Source: a bacterium Ga0077546
GTDB lineage: Bacteria > Cyanobacteriota > Vampirovibrionia > Obscuribacterales > Obscuribacteraceae
Direction: 5' to 3'
Length of the DNA: 12,892 bases
NCBI GenBank assembly: GCA_001464165.1
Contig: LNEX01000559.1
Span: forward strand, 1 to 12,892
Below, one piece after another: positions 1 to 7,723 of this stretch. The stretch's first letter is position 1, and each line of letters begins with the position of its first letter. The position numbers were made by a program, and so were the translations under genes. The notes under the pieces are model-generated. The model was not told the DNA's origin. It worked only from the letters and a program-made list of their open reading frames with translations, and ran no database searches.

Positions 1-3000
1 TGCCCATGGTAACCATAATTGTAGTTGCCTTGTCGCGCTGCTTCTCTTTGGACTGGAGTGCCTGCTTTAGCTGCAACTCGATCTTTGATATCAAATGCAC
101 CAGTACCAAAACCCATTCCAGGTGTGCGCTGTTCCCATTCAAATTTTCTCTTGGCTGATTCTAGGCCGCCGTTTCTTCTCCATTCCTCAATCATCTGTCC
201 TTCCAGGTTGCGAATATTTTTCCAATACTTCTGAGTATTTTCAGGTTTAGACAGAGCCTTTGACAGAGCATGTTCAGCTGCACTTTCCTCCATGCCGTCA
301 GGGTCAGTATGGTTCAGCCCATCGTTCGAGCAATACGCATACAAGTTCATGCTAGCCTTGTAGCCAACAGGGTCTGGCTGTAAGAAACGGCCTAACCCGG
401 GGTGGAAATATCTGGCCTTATAGTGGTAAAGACCAAGCTCAGTATCATATCGCTGGCCCGTGTAGCCAATCGTCGTGCCAGACAGAGTCGCTGCACTTTC
501 GCCGAAGGGTCCGTATTTGTACTTATTTCCGACAGCACCGGTGGTGGCATTTGACTGCGCAATCACTGAGCCGTGGTGGTCGTGGTGAATGTAAGTAACC
601 ACGCCAGCAGAAGTCATCTGCAAGACGGGCTCTTCAGCACCAGCAAAGACATAACGGCGGGTGAGGGCGTTGGTTGCGCCGTTGCGCTCTTCCATCATGT
701 GCGAGCCAGAGTAGATGTACTTGGTCTTGGTGCTGCCGACAGTCTTCTGAATCTGCCGCAGTTTTGGATCGTACACGAAAGATGCGCTGGTACCAGTCTT
801 AGTGGCAGCAGTGAGCATCTGCTCCGTGTTATAAGAATAGGTCCACGAATTGTACGTGGCCAAGGCCCCAAGCGTGTTGTACGTGGCTGCCAGAGCACCA
901 ACCTGAGGGTACTGGTTCAAGTTGTTGGCTGCCGCATAGTTCACGGTGCCTGCCGTTGCCCTCCAGTAATAGCTAGTGTCAGAGCAGTTCTGCGACAGCA
1001 TCTGGTGCACTTTGTTGTAAGTGTAGGTCCAGTTGCAGGCACTGCCCACGAAGGCAATGTTCATCGTCAACAGGTTGTTGCCGAGGTCGTAAGAATAGGT
1101 CGTGTTGGCCCCATTCAGGTAGTTCTTGCTCGTTCTCCGAGAGAGTTGGTCGTATCCGAAAACAACTGAGCTGTTGGCAGAACCATTGAGCTTGATGTTG
1201 GTCAGGCGATCCAGTTGGTCATACACTCGATCGACGAAATACCCGCCCGGGTGGGTGATGCGCGTGGTATTGCCATTGGCGTCAAGGGTGTAACCCATCA
1301 CTTGAGCCTGTGGGTTTGTCTCAGAAATGAGCCTGCCTGCGGTGTCATATCCGTGAGAGAAAACACCACTGGCAGGGTTGTTTGCCACCACTGGGGTGCT
1401 GACCGACAAGAGACGGCTGGCATTGTCGTAGCTGAAAGTTACTACAGCTTGACCTTGCGGCGACTTGGTGGCGATTCGACCCAGCACATCAAACGTGTTT
1501 GTGATCACGTTGGCGTTGCGCATGCGGTGTGTGAGCGGGTTGCCGCTGACATCGAAGGTATAGGCCTCGTAGCTGCTGTCAGGGTAGTTGACCTGAAGCG
1601 CTCGACCGAAACCATCTCGGGAAATGGTCGTCAGGTTGTTGCGAGCGTCTTTGATCGAGTCCAAATAACCAGCCGCATTGTACGTTCTGGTCTCTTCGGC
1701 CACACCATTGGCATCGATCAGAACAAGCAATCGGCCTGCACTGTCATATTGGAATTGCCGCTGCCGCAACTCGGGGTCGGTTGTCGAAATGCGCTGTCCA
1801 AGCGCATTGTACGCATGGGTTGTGACAAAGCCCATGGGGTCTGTCGTGGATGTAAGGTCGCCAATGCCACTGTAGGTAGCGCTTGTTGTCTGTGGCTGTA
1901 GGCCATTCGACTTCGAAGTCGAAATCACGTTGCCGTACACGTCATAAGTAAAAGCGGTGGCAATACCCATGCCGTTCTCTGTGACGCTTGTCACCCGGCG
2001 AGAATTGTCGAACGTCATGGTTTTCGAGAAACCACGCGCATTCGTCGAGCCTGTCCGGTTTCCTGTCGAGTCATAACTGAAGCTACTGGTCAGATTGAGC
2101 CTGCCAACGCCTGAGTCAACGACCATTGAGCTCAGGTCTCCAGGCAACCCTGAGTAGGTATAGGTCGTGAGGATGCCGGTTTCATCTGTCGAAGTAGCCA
2201 AATCACCATGAGCCGTATAGGTCATAGTCTTTGTGCCAGTCGGACCGGTCTGGGTGAGAATTCGGCCGTTGGCATCAATTGTCTGGCTCCATCCTTGGCC
2301 GCGCTCATCAGTGTGGCTAGTCCAGATGTTGAACAAACCTGAGCTGACGTAGCCATAGGTGTGGGTCTGCGTTAAGCCGCCACCAGGGCCAGGGGTGTGA
2401 ACCTCCTGCACAACACGATTGCTGATATCGTACTGGTAATCAAAGGTGTCGAGGCCAGGCATCTGCTTCCAGCTGAGGCGGCCAAGCCCATCGTAGAGAA
2501 ATTTCGTGGTACCAGCCTGAGTCTCAATCTCGACTGGCTGACCATCGGCGTTGAACTTCGTGGACACACTGCCTTCTGGTCCACCGCTCATTCTGACAGT
2601 ATCGCCGCCATAGCTAAACTGCAGTGTGTAACCAGGGTTAATCTGCGATGAAACACGATCTTGATCGTCGTATTGCACCGAGCAGTTGTAGTCTGGCCGC
2701 GTGTAGCGAAACATGCGCTTCTTGCTGTCATATTCGTAGGTTGTTGAAACCCCGCTCGAATCGCTGGCCGCAGTCATCAGCCCAGTGGTGAATGTAGCAA
2801 ACGTGTAGTTGCAAACAAGCCCACTTGAACTTGTTGCTGTCTTCAAATAAGGCACCAATCCACCAACCAAATCGTAGGTGAAGTTGATGTAACGCCCACC
2901 ATTTCTGCTCACCTGCGTCAGGTAAAACTCAGGGCCAGAACCACCATAGGTGAAGTTCAGTCCGCGCGCAGTCGGACCATAGCCAGGCCACTCAATCTTC

Positions 3001-5615
3001 GAAATGCGGGTCTTGTTCAACGCCCAGTTCGTGAAGGTATAGCGCACACCTTCAAAGCTCTGCATGACAAAGTGATCCACATTCTTCGTCAGCATCATCG
3101 ATACGCCCTTAGGCGGGATGTAGCTGCCGTTGAGCAACTTGGTAAAGGTGTAGCTCTTGTCACCATCGCGCACAATGGCAATATTACTGGTGAGCAGCTT
3201 GCTCGCTTCAGTGGTCGTAATCGCACTAATAGTGAAGCCGCCCGGGTTGTTTGCCGCAGGCGCCATGAGAAGCTGAATCAGGGCATGAACAACTGGCCCA
3301 GAAGCTGACAAACCAGCGTACTGACCAAGCGGCGGCAGCGGGTTGTTGTAGTCAATCAGCGAAGCATAGCTCTGGTTCTGAACCTCAATAGAAATCATGT
3401 AGTTGTGCCGCCAACCGCGACCAACCTCGCTCACTGTGCCAGCATCGCTGCTGCTGTACGTGCGCACAAATTCAAGAGCACCAACACCGTTGCCGACAGA
3501 AATGTCAGCGTGGCGATAGCGCAATTTGCCAGTCAGTTTGTCAGTGACAAAATCAAGCCGGTGCTCAACTTTGGTGCCTACTTCGACCCGGTCAAGGTTG
3601 TCTATCGGCGCTTGGTTGTAAGCAGCATTGGTGTTGTTTGCAGCTGCTGACATCACGGTATCACCGGCGCCGCCAAGCAACATGCCGTTGATCAGACCAA
3701 CACAACCGCCCCATGGACTAATTGCATAGATGCCATAGCCCTCGTAAGAGTTCTGAGCTGTGTGCCCATCCTCGTGAATGAGCAGCGACCAGCCGTTGTT
3801 GATGTACCAGGCCGTCAAGTTGTCGAGGTCAGCTGTGTCGTAGTTCAAAAGCTGCGGCCGCACAGTGGCCCAGTTGGCGCTCGTGGCCGTGAAGAGCTTC
3901 TGACCAGCAGCATTGGCCTGGCTGATGACGTTGTTCGAGCTAACAGCCGAGGTACCAGGCACCTGATTGAGCGTACCTGATTCAAAGCCAATGCCGCGCA
4001 TGGCAATGACTGTGTCGGTAGTTGCAACCTTGTTGTAGTCATTGTCGAGGGCCGAAGTCGACCAGGCAATGCCACCAAGGTCGGTGAAAGGCGCTTCACC
4101 ATGACCAACCATACCAAGCTGGTGATGCAACACAGTGGCACAGCCATTCATTTGACCAAGCATGCTGCACATGATGGTCTTTTGGGCGCTCCAGTGGTGC
4201 CAGAGCACAGCTAGCGACTCACCGAGCACACTGGGGTCGAGGTCGGTCATACCGGCCAGACGGTTGTCGTTCAAAAGCTTCTGGTGCATGTACGCCATAT
4301 CTGGCGTCGAGTTGCCCCAGGCATGAGCGATCAGGTAGTAATCGCCAGCCCAGACGCGCTGCCAGAAACTCTGGTTGGCCCAGGTGTCTGCATATGGGTG
4401 ATTAACAGTGAGCAGAGCCGAGTTCCACGTGCCAACACCTTGAGCCGCACTAGTTGCCAGCAGTGTGCCATCAAGCCGCAGCTCAGCTTCGAGTGAGCCG
4501 TTGAAGAACAGCGTCAGGTTCTTGCTTGAGATGTCTTCTGAATAGAAGGTCTCGTCGATTCCGTCGAACTGAACCCGCAGGGTGGTCTTGTAGGCGTTCG
4601 GAATGGCTGTCCACTCGGTGGGAGTGACGCTAGAGTCTTGGTAGGGCAGCGATGTGTTGCGCACAACACCGGTGACAGGCACGATGTCTTTGCCCCCGAT
4701 AAGGTCCTTCAGGGTGGCATCAGGGTGGTTGTTCGTAATCCATGTGATCAAGTTGTCGTTGAGGGTGACCAACTCGCTGTTCAAGTTAGCCGTATTGACA
4801 TTCTGGATAGAGTCAGCAGTGACTGTAGCGCCAGACAACACAGCGGCTTCGAACGTGGTGGCATTGAAGCCAGTGATAGTAGCCAGGTCAATACCAGCAG
4901 TGAAAGTGTGCGACTTGAAGGCTGGGTCAAAGACATACCAGTCGCCAGAGCCAGTGACGTCGACTTTCACCCAGCAGTGACTGAGGGTGAGGAAGTAGAC
5001 GAAGTTAACGCCGTCCCAGATGACGTCAACTGGCACACCGCCATTGCCCAGCATATTGCGCGAGGCCCAGACGTTGTTGGGGTCAGTGCCCAACCAAGCG
5101 CCAGCTTCAGCAGGGGTGAGCTTTAGTTGGCCGAACATGAAGTTGGCAGTTTTGCCAGCAGCACGCAAGAGGGCCACCATCAGCGCCGCGTGGTCAAAAC
5201 TATTGGCCTGGTGGTCGATTAAAGTAGTGAGGGCACCTTTTTGACTACCATACGTATTTATGTATCCAGTGTTGTTGGCAACATACTGGTAGATCTTGTC
5301 AACGTCGTTGTCCAGAGCGGCGGCCAAAGCAGCGATGTCTGGCACACTCTGGTTGGACATCAGAGACATCGGACCAGCCAGAGACTTCAGCGAGGCTGAC
5401 GAGCCGCCGGGTTGCTGAGCAGCAAGCAGAGCTGCTTCTTGCTGTCTCAGAGCTGGGATGGTCTTCATGTCGAAGACTTTCCTTGGCAGTTGACGGCCTT
5501 CGATCTTGGGCTTGGAATCGGCCGGGCTCATGGCGTGCAGGCGGCCTTGCAGGGGGGAGTTGCCGGGGGCGATGGAGCCGCCGACGGGGAAGGTCTTGCG
5601 TTTGTTAGTAAGCAT
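1..5615 (-). CDS. RHS/YD-repeat polymorphic-toxin-type protein with transglutaminase-like N-terminal domain (3' end off the left edge)
   Basis: One reading frame stays open from ATG 5615-5613 to the left edge (1871 complete codons); I checked frame consistency at several points. A Shine-Dalgarno AGGA lies 7 nt before the ATG. The basic N-terminus (MLTNKRKTF) shows no signal peptide. Order of parts: transglutaminase-like fold at about residues 105-235 (NSFDHAALMVALLRAAG, HCWVKV with H213, FDPAF with D230), where S139 occupies the usual nucleophilic Cys position; RHS N-terminal segment near 700-760 (GALEFVRTYSS, GRGWRHNY); YD repeats about 880-1650 (YDSTGNRTGS, YDQLDRLTNIK); RHS core about 1653-1774 (ARYFHPGLGRFLQPDPVGY, then TDPDG ending at G1774). 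RHS proteins form a shell around a C-terminal effector released at the DPxG region. Residues 1775-1871 are that variable tip; FDIKDRV and GNYNYGYHG recall the Ntox44 (Bacterial toxin 44) family, a weak match. The family call is firm; the effector's activity is not established. Confidence 0.93.
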   Translation of the reverse strand, partial: MLTNKRKTFPVGGSIAPGNSPLQGRLHAMSPADSKPKIEGRQLPRKVFDMKTIPALRQQEAALLAAQQPGGSSASLKSLAGPMSLMSNQSVPDIAALAAALDNDVDKIYQYVANNTGYINTYGSQKGALTTLIDHQANSFDHAALMVALLRAAGKTANFMFGQLKLTPAEAGAWLGTDPNNVWASRNMLGNGGVPVDVIWDGVNFVYFLTLSHCWVKVDVTGSGDWYVFDPAFKSHTFTAGIDLATITGFNATTFEAAVLSGATVTADSIQNVNTANLNSELVTLNDNLITWITNNHPDATLKDLIGGKDIVPVTGVVRNTSLPYQDSSVTPTEWTAIPNAYKTTLRVQFDGIDETFYSEDISSKNLTLFFNGSLEAELRLDGTLLATSAAQGVGTWNSALLTVNHPYADTWANQSFWQRVWAGDYYLIAHAWGNSTPDMAYMHQKLLNDNRLAGMTDLDPSVLGESLAVLWHHWSAQKTIMCSMLGQMNGCATVLHHQLGMVGHGEAPFTDLGGIAWSTSALDNDYNKVATTDTVIAMRGIGFESGTLNQVPGTSAVSSNNVISQANAAGQKLFTATSANWATVRPQLLNYDTADLDNLTAWYINNGWSLLIHEDGHTAQNSYEGYGIYAISPWGGCVGLINGMLLGGAGDTVMSAAANNTNAAYNQAPIDNLDRVEVGTKVEHRLDFVTDKLTGKLRYRHADISVGNGVGALEFVRTYSSSDAGTVSEVGRGWRHNYMISIEVQNQSYASLIDYNNPLPPLGQYAGLSASGPVVHALIQLLMAPAANNPGGFTISAITTTEASKLLTSNIAIVRDGDKSYTFTKLLNGSYIPPKGVSMMLTKNVDHFVMQSFEGVRYTFTNWALNKTRISKIEWPGYGPTARGLNFTYGGSGPEFYLTQVSRNGGRYINFTYDLVGGLVPYLKTATSSSGLVCNYTFATFTTGLMTAASDSSGVSTTYEYDSKKRMFRYTRPDYNCSVQYDDQDRVSSQINPGYTLQFSYGGDTVRMSGGPEGSVSTKFNADGQPVEIETQAGTTKFLYDGLGRLSWKQMPGLDTFDYQYDISNRVVQEVHTPGPGGGLTQTHTYGYVSSGLFNIWTSHTDERGQGWSQTIDANGRILTQTGPTGTKTMTYTAHGDLATSTDETGILTTYTYSGLPGDLSSMVVDSGVGRLNLTSSFSYDSTGNRTGSTNARGFSKTMTFDNSRRVTSVTENGMGIATAFTYDVYGNVISTSKSNGLQPQTTSATYSGIGDLTSTTDPMGFVTTHAYNALGQRISTTDPELRQRQFQYDSAGRLLVLIDANGVAEETRTYNAAGYLDSIKDARNNLTTISRDGFGRALQVNYPDSSYEAYTFDVSGNPLTHRMRNANVITNTFDVLGRIATKSPQGQAVVTFSYDNASRLLSVSTPVVANNPASGVFSHGYDTAGRLISETNPQAQVMGYTLDANGNTTRITHPGGYFVDRVYDQLDRLTNIKLNGSANSSVVFGYDQLSRRTSKNYLNGANTTYSYDLGNNLLTMNIAFVGSACNWTYTYNKVHQMLSQNCSDTSYYWRATAGTVNYAAANNLNQYPQVGALAATYNTLGALATYNSWTYSYNTEQMLTAATKTGTSASFVYDPKLRQIQKTVGSTKTKYIYSGSHMMEERNGATNALTRRYVFAGAEEPVLQMTSAGVVTYIHHDHHGSVIAQSNATTGAVGNKYKYGPFGESAATLSGTTIGYTGQRYDTELGLYHYKARYFHPGLGRFLQPDPVGYKASMNLYAYCSNDGLNHTDPDGMEESAAEHALSKALSKPENTQKYWKNIRNLEGQMIEEWRRNGGLESAKRKFEWEQRTPGMGFGTGAFDIKDRVAAKAGTPVQREAARQGNYNYGYHG

Positions 5616-5692
5616 TTGCTTTTCCTAGGTTATTTGATGATTGTTTGCTGGTATTGGCGTGTCGAACTGCTGTGACGGGCACAGTGAGCGCA

Positions 5693-5809
5693 TCAAGTAG
5701 AGACGACGCTGGTTCTGTTGCCGCAGGTGTCGTACACGAACGTCACGGTCTTGCCGTCGAAATATGTGATGGTGACCAATCTGCCGAGATTGTCGTATGT
5801 GAAAGTCAT
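5693..5809 (-). CDS. 38-residue stand-alone YD-repeat mini-protein
   Basis: The frame starts at ATG 5809-5807 and ends at TGA 5695-5693. It carries two YD-type units: MTFTYDNLGRLVTITYFDGK, then a second with YDTCGNRTS. AAGGA stands 8 nt before the ATG, directly after a small hairpin (GCTCT/AGAGC, 5823-5837). It lies 77 nt upstream of the RHS start in the same direction, and both genes have their own ribosome binding sites. YD units normally occur in long tandem arrays forming the RHS shell, so an isolated pair is unusual. It could be a relic of an older RHS gene or a true small gene whose beta-hairpin interacts with the large protein. The in-frame YD signature makes coding origin very likely; present function is unknown. 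Confidence 0.6.
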   Translation of the reverse strand: MTFTYDNLGRLVTITYFDGKTVTFVYDTCGNRTSVVST

Positions 5810-6163
5810 GGTGTTATTCCTTGCTCTATTAAAGAGCGTGTTTATTGAAGGTCGGCTAGCAGTCACTTTGGAGCTGTCTAGTCGAAGTTATTTGGAAGAA
5901 GGTTTTTGGGAGTTCTCAGCGGAGGGACTGCTGAGAAAAATGGTGGTTCGGAAGAAGAGCGTGATGCTAGAAATGCTTGGTTGAGTTAGGTTTTAGGCTC
6001 TAGCGAAGAAATCGGCGCGAAGTCAATAAAACATAACGTAGTCGATCTCTGACCCTGACTTCCGAGCACTATCAGCCACTTCCCTACTAGCTTTTGCATC
6101 CTTATCTGCTCTTGCCTTGATGAAATCTTGAAGAAATTACTTCTTCGGAGTCAATGAAACCGG
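5810..6163. other. Gene-free leader region upstream of the mini-YD and RHS genes
   Basis: No intact gene is evident here. A hairpin with an 8-bp stem, TTCTCAGC/GCTGAGAA, spans 5913-5937 with a 9-nt loop. A smaller one, GCTCT/AGAGC at 5823-5837, lies just before the ribosome binding site of the mini-YD gene. Near the right end, minus-strand 6136-6023 is open in the same frame as the lipoprotein after its TAG and a second in-frame TAA, and reads as a charged peptide (FIKARADKDAKASREVADSA). No ATG, GTG or TTG opens that frame until well inside it, so it may be an eroded C-terminal extension. I see no convincing promoter. Confidence 0.4.
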
Positions 6164-6697
6164 CTAATCAACCAGCTGATTCCAAAGCTTCCGAACAGCC
6201 GGGTCTTTCAGTGCCTTGGCCAAGTCAGCCTTGTTCTTCGCCAACTCAGCTTCCGCCAATTTGAGCGATGTCTGCATCACTTGCTGGTAGAGCACAAAGA
6301 TTTGCTCCGAACTCAAGTTCTGATTCATGCCTTGCTCGCAAAGTCGAAACAATGCTTCGCGTTGAAAGCTGATGAACTGTGACCTGCGGGCCAAGTCAAT
6401 GACCGCAGTCTGGAAATCCAGCTGCGTTTCAACATCGACATTCGGGTTGTCGAGTTTGACCTGGGCCAGCATGCTTGCTACAGCCGACATCGCAACGTCT
6501 GGACTCGGCTCAGAGCAAACAGCCATGCCTCTGCCGTCAGGCTTTGGAACCATGATGATGGCCCTAGCCGAGGCGTCCAAGTCAACGACTGTGGGCTGAC
6601 CAGCTGTGAGGGGATGTACTCGCACTGACGGTGCCACAGCGCAGCCGCCAAGAGTAAGCGCGACCAATGCCGCGAGAATTAGAGAGGTTACTCTCAT
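6164..6697 (-). CDS. Small lipoprotein with helical C-terminal half, family not recognised
   Basis: This is a 177-residue protein with a clear lipoprotein signal: MRVTSLILAALVALTLGGC, with a basic start, a hydrophobic stretch and a lipobox ending at C19. It should be exported by Sec, lipidated and anchored in a membrane facing the periplasm. AAGGA lies 7 nt before the ATG, and the stop of the 80-residue gene is only 20 nt upstream, so the two are probably co-transcribed. Residues 75-177 look almost wholly helical, with a charged coiled-coil-like stretch near 145-170 (LKLAEAELAKNKADLAKALK). Two further cysteines occur in the mature part (C61 and C119). I do not recognise the family. A role as an envelope partner of the neighbouring membrane protein is inference from position only. 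Confidence 0.88.
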   Translation of the reverse strand: MRVTSLILAALVALTLGGCAVAPSVRVHPLTAGQPTVVDLDASARAIIMVPKPDGRGMAVCSEPSPDVAMSAVASMLAQVKLDNPNVDVETQLDFQTAVIDLARRSQFISFQREALFRLCEQGMNQNLSSEQIFVLYQQVMQTSLKLAEAELAKNKADLAKALKDPAVRKLWNQLVD

Positions 6698-6717
6698 AGG
6701 TTTTCCTTTCTTTTGCC

Positions 6718-6960
6718 TTACCAGAGGAACCTATTTCGCTCCACGAGGCTGGCAAATGGGGCCTTGCTTGCCCGAGGCTCCAGGGCACTAGAAGCGGGGA
6801 CAAACAAAGGCGAGAAATCCGGTTGCTCTATTTTTGAATAGTCGCAATCGGTACATTTAGATTTGGTGGCAGCAGCCGAGTCAAGAAGATTTACCTGCTG
6901 TTCCAGAAGTAGCTCTTGATAGCTCGCCTCATGCAGAGGTGCGAAATCAGACTGATCCAT
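6718..6960 (-). CDS. 80-residue hypothetical protein
   Basis: The frame runs from ATG 6960-6958 to TAA 6720-6718 and fits between its neighbours without overlap: 26 nt after the proline-rich frame and 20 nt before the lipoprotein. The region before the ATG is purine-rich (GAAGAAAGAGACC) and gives only a weak ribosome binding site. The protein is soluble-looking and begins acidic (MDQSDFAPLHEASYQELLLE), with a CTDC cysteine pair near residue 37 and a second Pro/Ser-rich half. It has no signal peptide or membrane segment. I do not recognise it; the tight fit in the cluster is the main support that it is a gene. Confidence 0.5.
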   Translation of the reverse strand: MDQSDFAPLHEASYQELLLEQQVNLLDSAAATKSKCTDCDYSKIEQPDFSPLFVPASSALEPRASKAPFASLVERNRFLW

Positions 6961-6986
6961 ATTTAGGTCTCTTTCTTCAATCAGAC

Positions 6987-7178
6987 TTAAGAACTTGGCG
7001 GCTCCGTGGGAGTCACCGGATCCGCTGGAGGAGTTACAGGAGGTACAGCCGGGGGCACAACAGGCGGAGTGCTACATGGATAGAACTGCCCCTCCAGCAC
7101 CGGGATGATAAGTGTGGTCAGGATAAGCACCACAGAGCCCACACCCAAGAGCTGAAAGCCAGACAGGCTGTCACCCAA
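6987..7178 (-). pseudogene. One-helix membrane fragment with proline-rich tail; probable displaced C-terminus of the upstream membrane protein
   Basis: The frame can be read from a TTG at 7178 for 63 residues. It has one strong hydrophobic helix (VGSVVLILTTLIIPVLEG) followed by a tail of about 30 residues rich in Pro, Val and Thr (PPVVPPAVPPVTPP). It overlaps the end of the 108-residue membrane protein by 61 nt in the -1 frame. I see no ribosome binding site before the TTG. The helix is the kind of last transmembrane segment expected to complete the upstream protein, so I read this as the C-terminal part separated by a frameshift or small deletion. The alternatives are a -1 programmed frameshift (no classic slippery heptamer seen) or a genuine overlapping gene. 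Confidence 0.5.
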
Positions 7179-7444
7179 TGGAAAGTCTTAGAGCTTACAA
7201 ATCCCTTTGGGGCCGTTTTGACATAGCAGACATACAGCGGAGTCAGCACCAAAAGAACGCCGAAGACAGCCCAACCGAGCCACAGCGGCGGGTTAACGCT
7301 GGCAGTAATGCCAGTGATAGCCACGTATGCAGCAAGAATGTCCGCTGGAATATACTTCACGAGTTTCTCGAAATAAGAGTCTGTACTCTTGCTGTCAGGA
7401 GGCGGCTCCTGCGCAGCAAAAAGCCTTCTAAAAGGATTGAACAT
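7118..7444 (-). CDS. Small multi-pass membrane protein, possibly truncated by frameshift
   Basis: This is a 108-residue protein that begins MFNPFRRLFAAQEPPPDSKS. AAGGAG lies 6 nt before the ATG, so the start is well supported. After a short hydrophilic N-terminus comes FEKLVKYIPADILAAYVAI, then three hydrophobic segments at about residues 34-50, 54-75 and 88-106. The arrangement of an IPA(D/E) motif, an LLVLTPLY helix and then a WVTACLAF helix resembles small uncharacterised bacterial membrane proteins that I recall having a fourth helix. Here the frame ends early (WALWCLS, then stop), and a matching helix follows in the -1 frame. It is the first gene of a tight minus-strand cluster. Function is unknown. 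Confidence 0.72.
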   Translation of the reverse strand: MFNPFRRLFAAQEPPPDSKSTDSYFEKLVKYIPADILAAYVAITGITASVNPPLWLGWAVFGVLLVLTPLYVCYVKTAPKGFVSSKTFHWVTACLAFSSWVWALWCLS

Positions 7445-7477
7445 ATAGTTCTCCTTTATCTATATTGTTGATTATTA

Positions 7478-7504
7478 GAGCAGTGAACCTTTGGCCCACT
7501 GCTC
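7478..7504. promoter_or_regulatory. Inverted repeat upstream of the membrane-protein cluster
   Basis: A perfect 8-bp inverted repeat, GAGCAGTG/CACTGCTC, with an 11-nt spacer lies 33 nt upstream of the ATG at 7444. On either strand it lacks a T-run, so it is a poor terminator. It could be an operator or a 5' leader hairpin of the cluster at 7444-6164. Confidence 0.3.
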
Positions 7505-7612
7505 GATTAGACTTTCAGCAGAGCGAGTCAACAGAAGCAAGTCGAAACTAGCTCACAATCAACCGCTAAGCGCAATGGCCAACTTAATCGCTGCATCTAT
7601 AAAATGATGCAT

Positions 7613-7674
7613 CAATAGCGCTGGCAGAAACCATTTAGAATCATGCTCTCAAATGGCTTGTGTCAACGCTATTG
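7613..7674. repeat. Nested inverted repeats forming a possible stem with inner hairpin
   Basis: An outer 8-bp pair, CAATAGCG (7613-7620) and CGCTATTG (7667-7674), encloses an inner 6-bp pair, CCATTT (7631-7636) and AAATGG (7651-7656). Neither has a T-tract. It lies directly beside the stronger hairpin at 7679-7706, in the gap between two minus-strand genes. It could be a folded 3' UTR element or a small mobile repeat of the genome. Confidence 0.3.
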
Positions 7675-7678
7675 CCTA

Positions 7679-7706
7679 AGGGGAAGATCCGAGTTGATCT
7701 TCCCCT
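7679..7706 (-). terminator. Strong GC-rich hairpin after the 274-residue gene
   Basis: An 11-bp perfect stem, AGGGGAAGATC/GATCTTCCCCT, with a 6-nt loop begins 18 nt after the stop of the gene ending at 7724. The position suits a terminator or transcript-end stabiliser. Only two T's follow on the minus strand, so intrinsic termination in the classic form is doubtful. Confidence 0.5.
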
Positions 7707-7723
7707 CGCACCCAATATCTCGC

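Noticed and set aside
3762..3776. HEDGH (residues 614-618 of the RHS protein) as a zinc-metalloprotease HExxH motif
   Set aside because: The surrounding segment (GWSLLIHEDG…GYGIYAIS) resembles a conserved structural stretch I recall from transglutaminase-RHS proteins, where other residues stand at these positions; the fourth motif residue is Gly and no third zinc ligand is evident.
573..5675. Several plus-strand reading frames of 70-200 codons opposite the RHS gene
   Set aside because: They lie antisense to a single long minus-strand frame with unmistakable RHS/YD content; they have no family resemblance and are shadows of GC-biased third positions.
6372..6803. Reading frames on both strands overlapping the lipoprotein and the 80-residue gene
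   Set aside because: They conflict with the lipoprotein frame, which has a clear signal peptide, lipobox and ribosome binding site.
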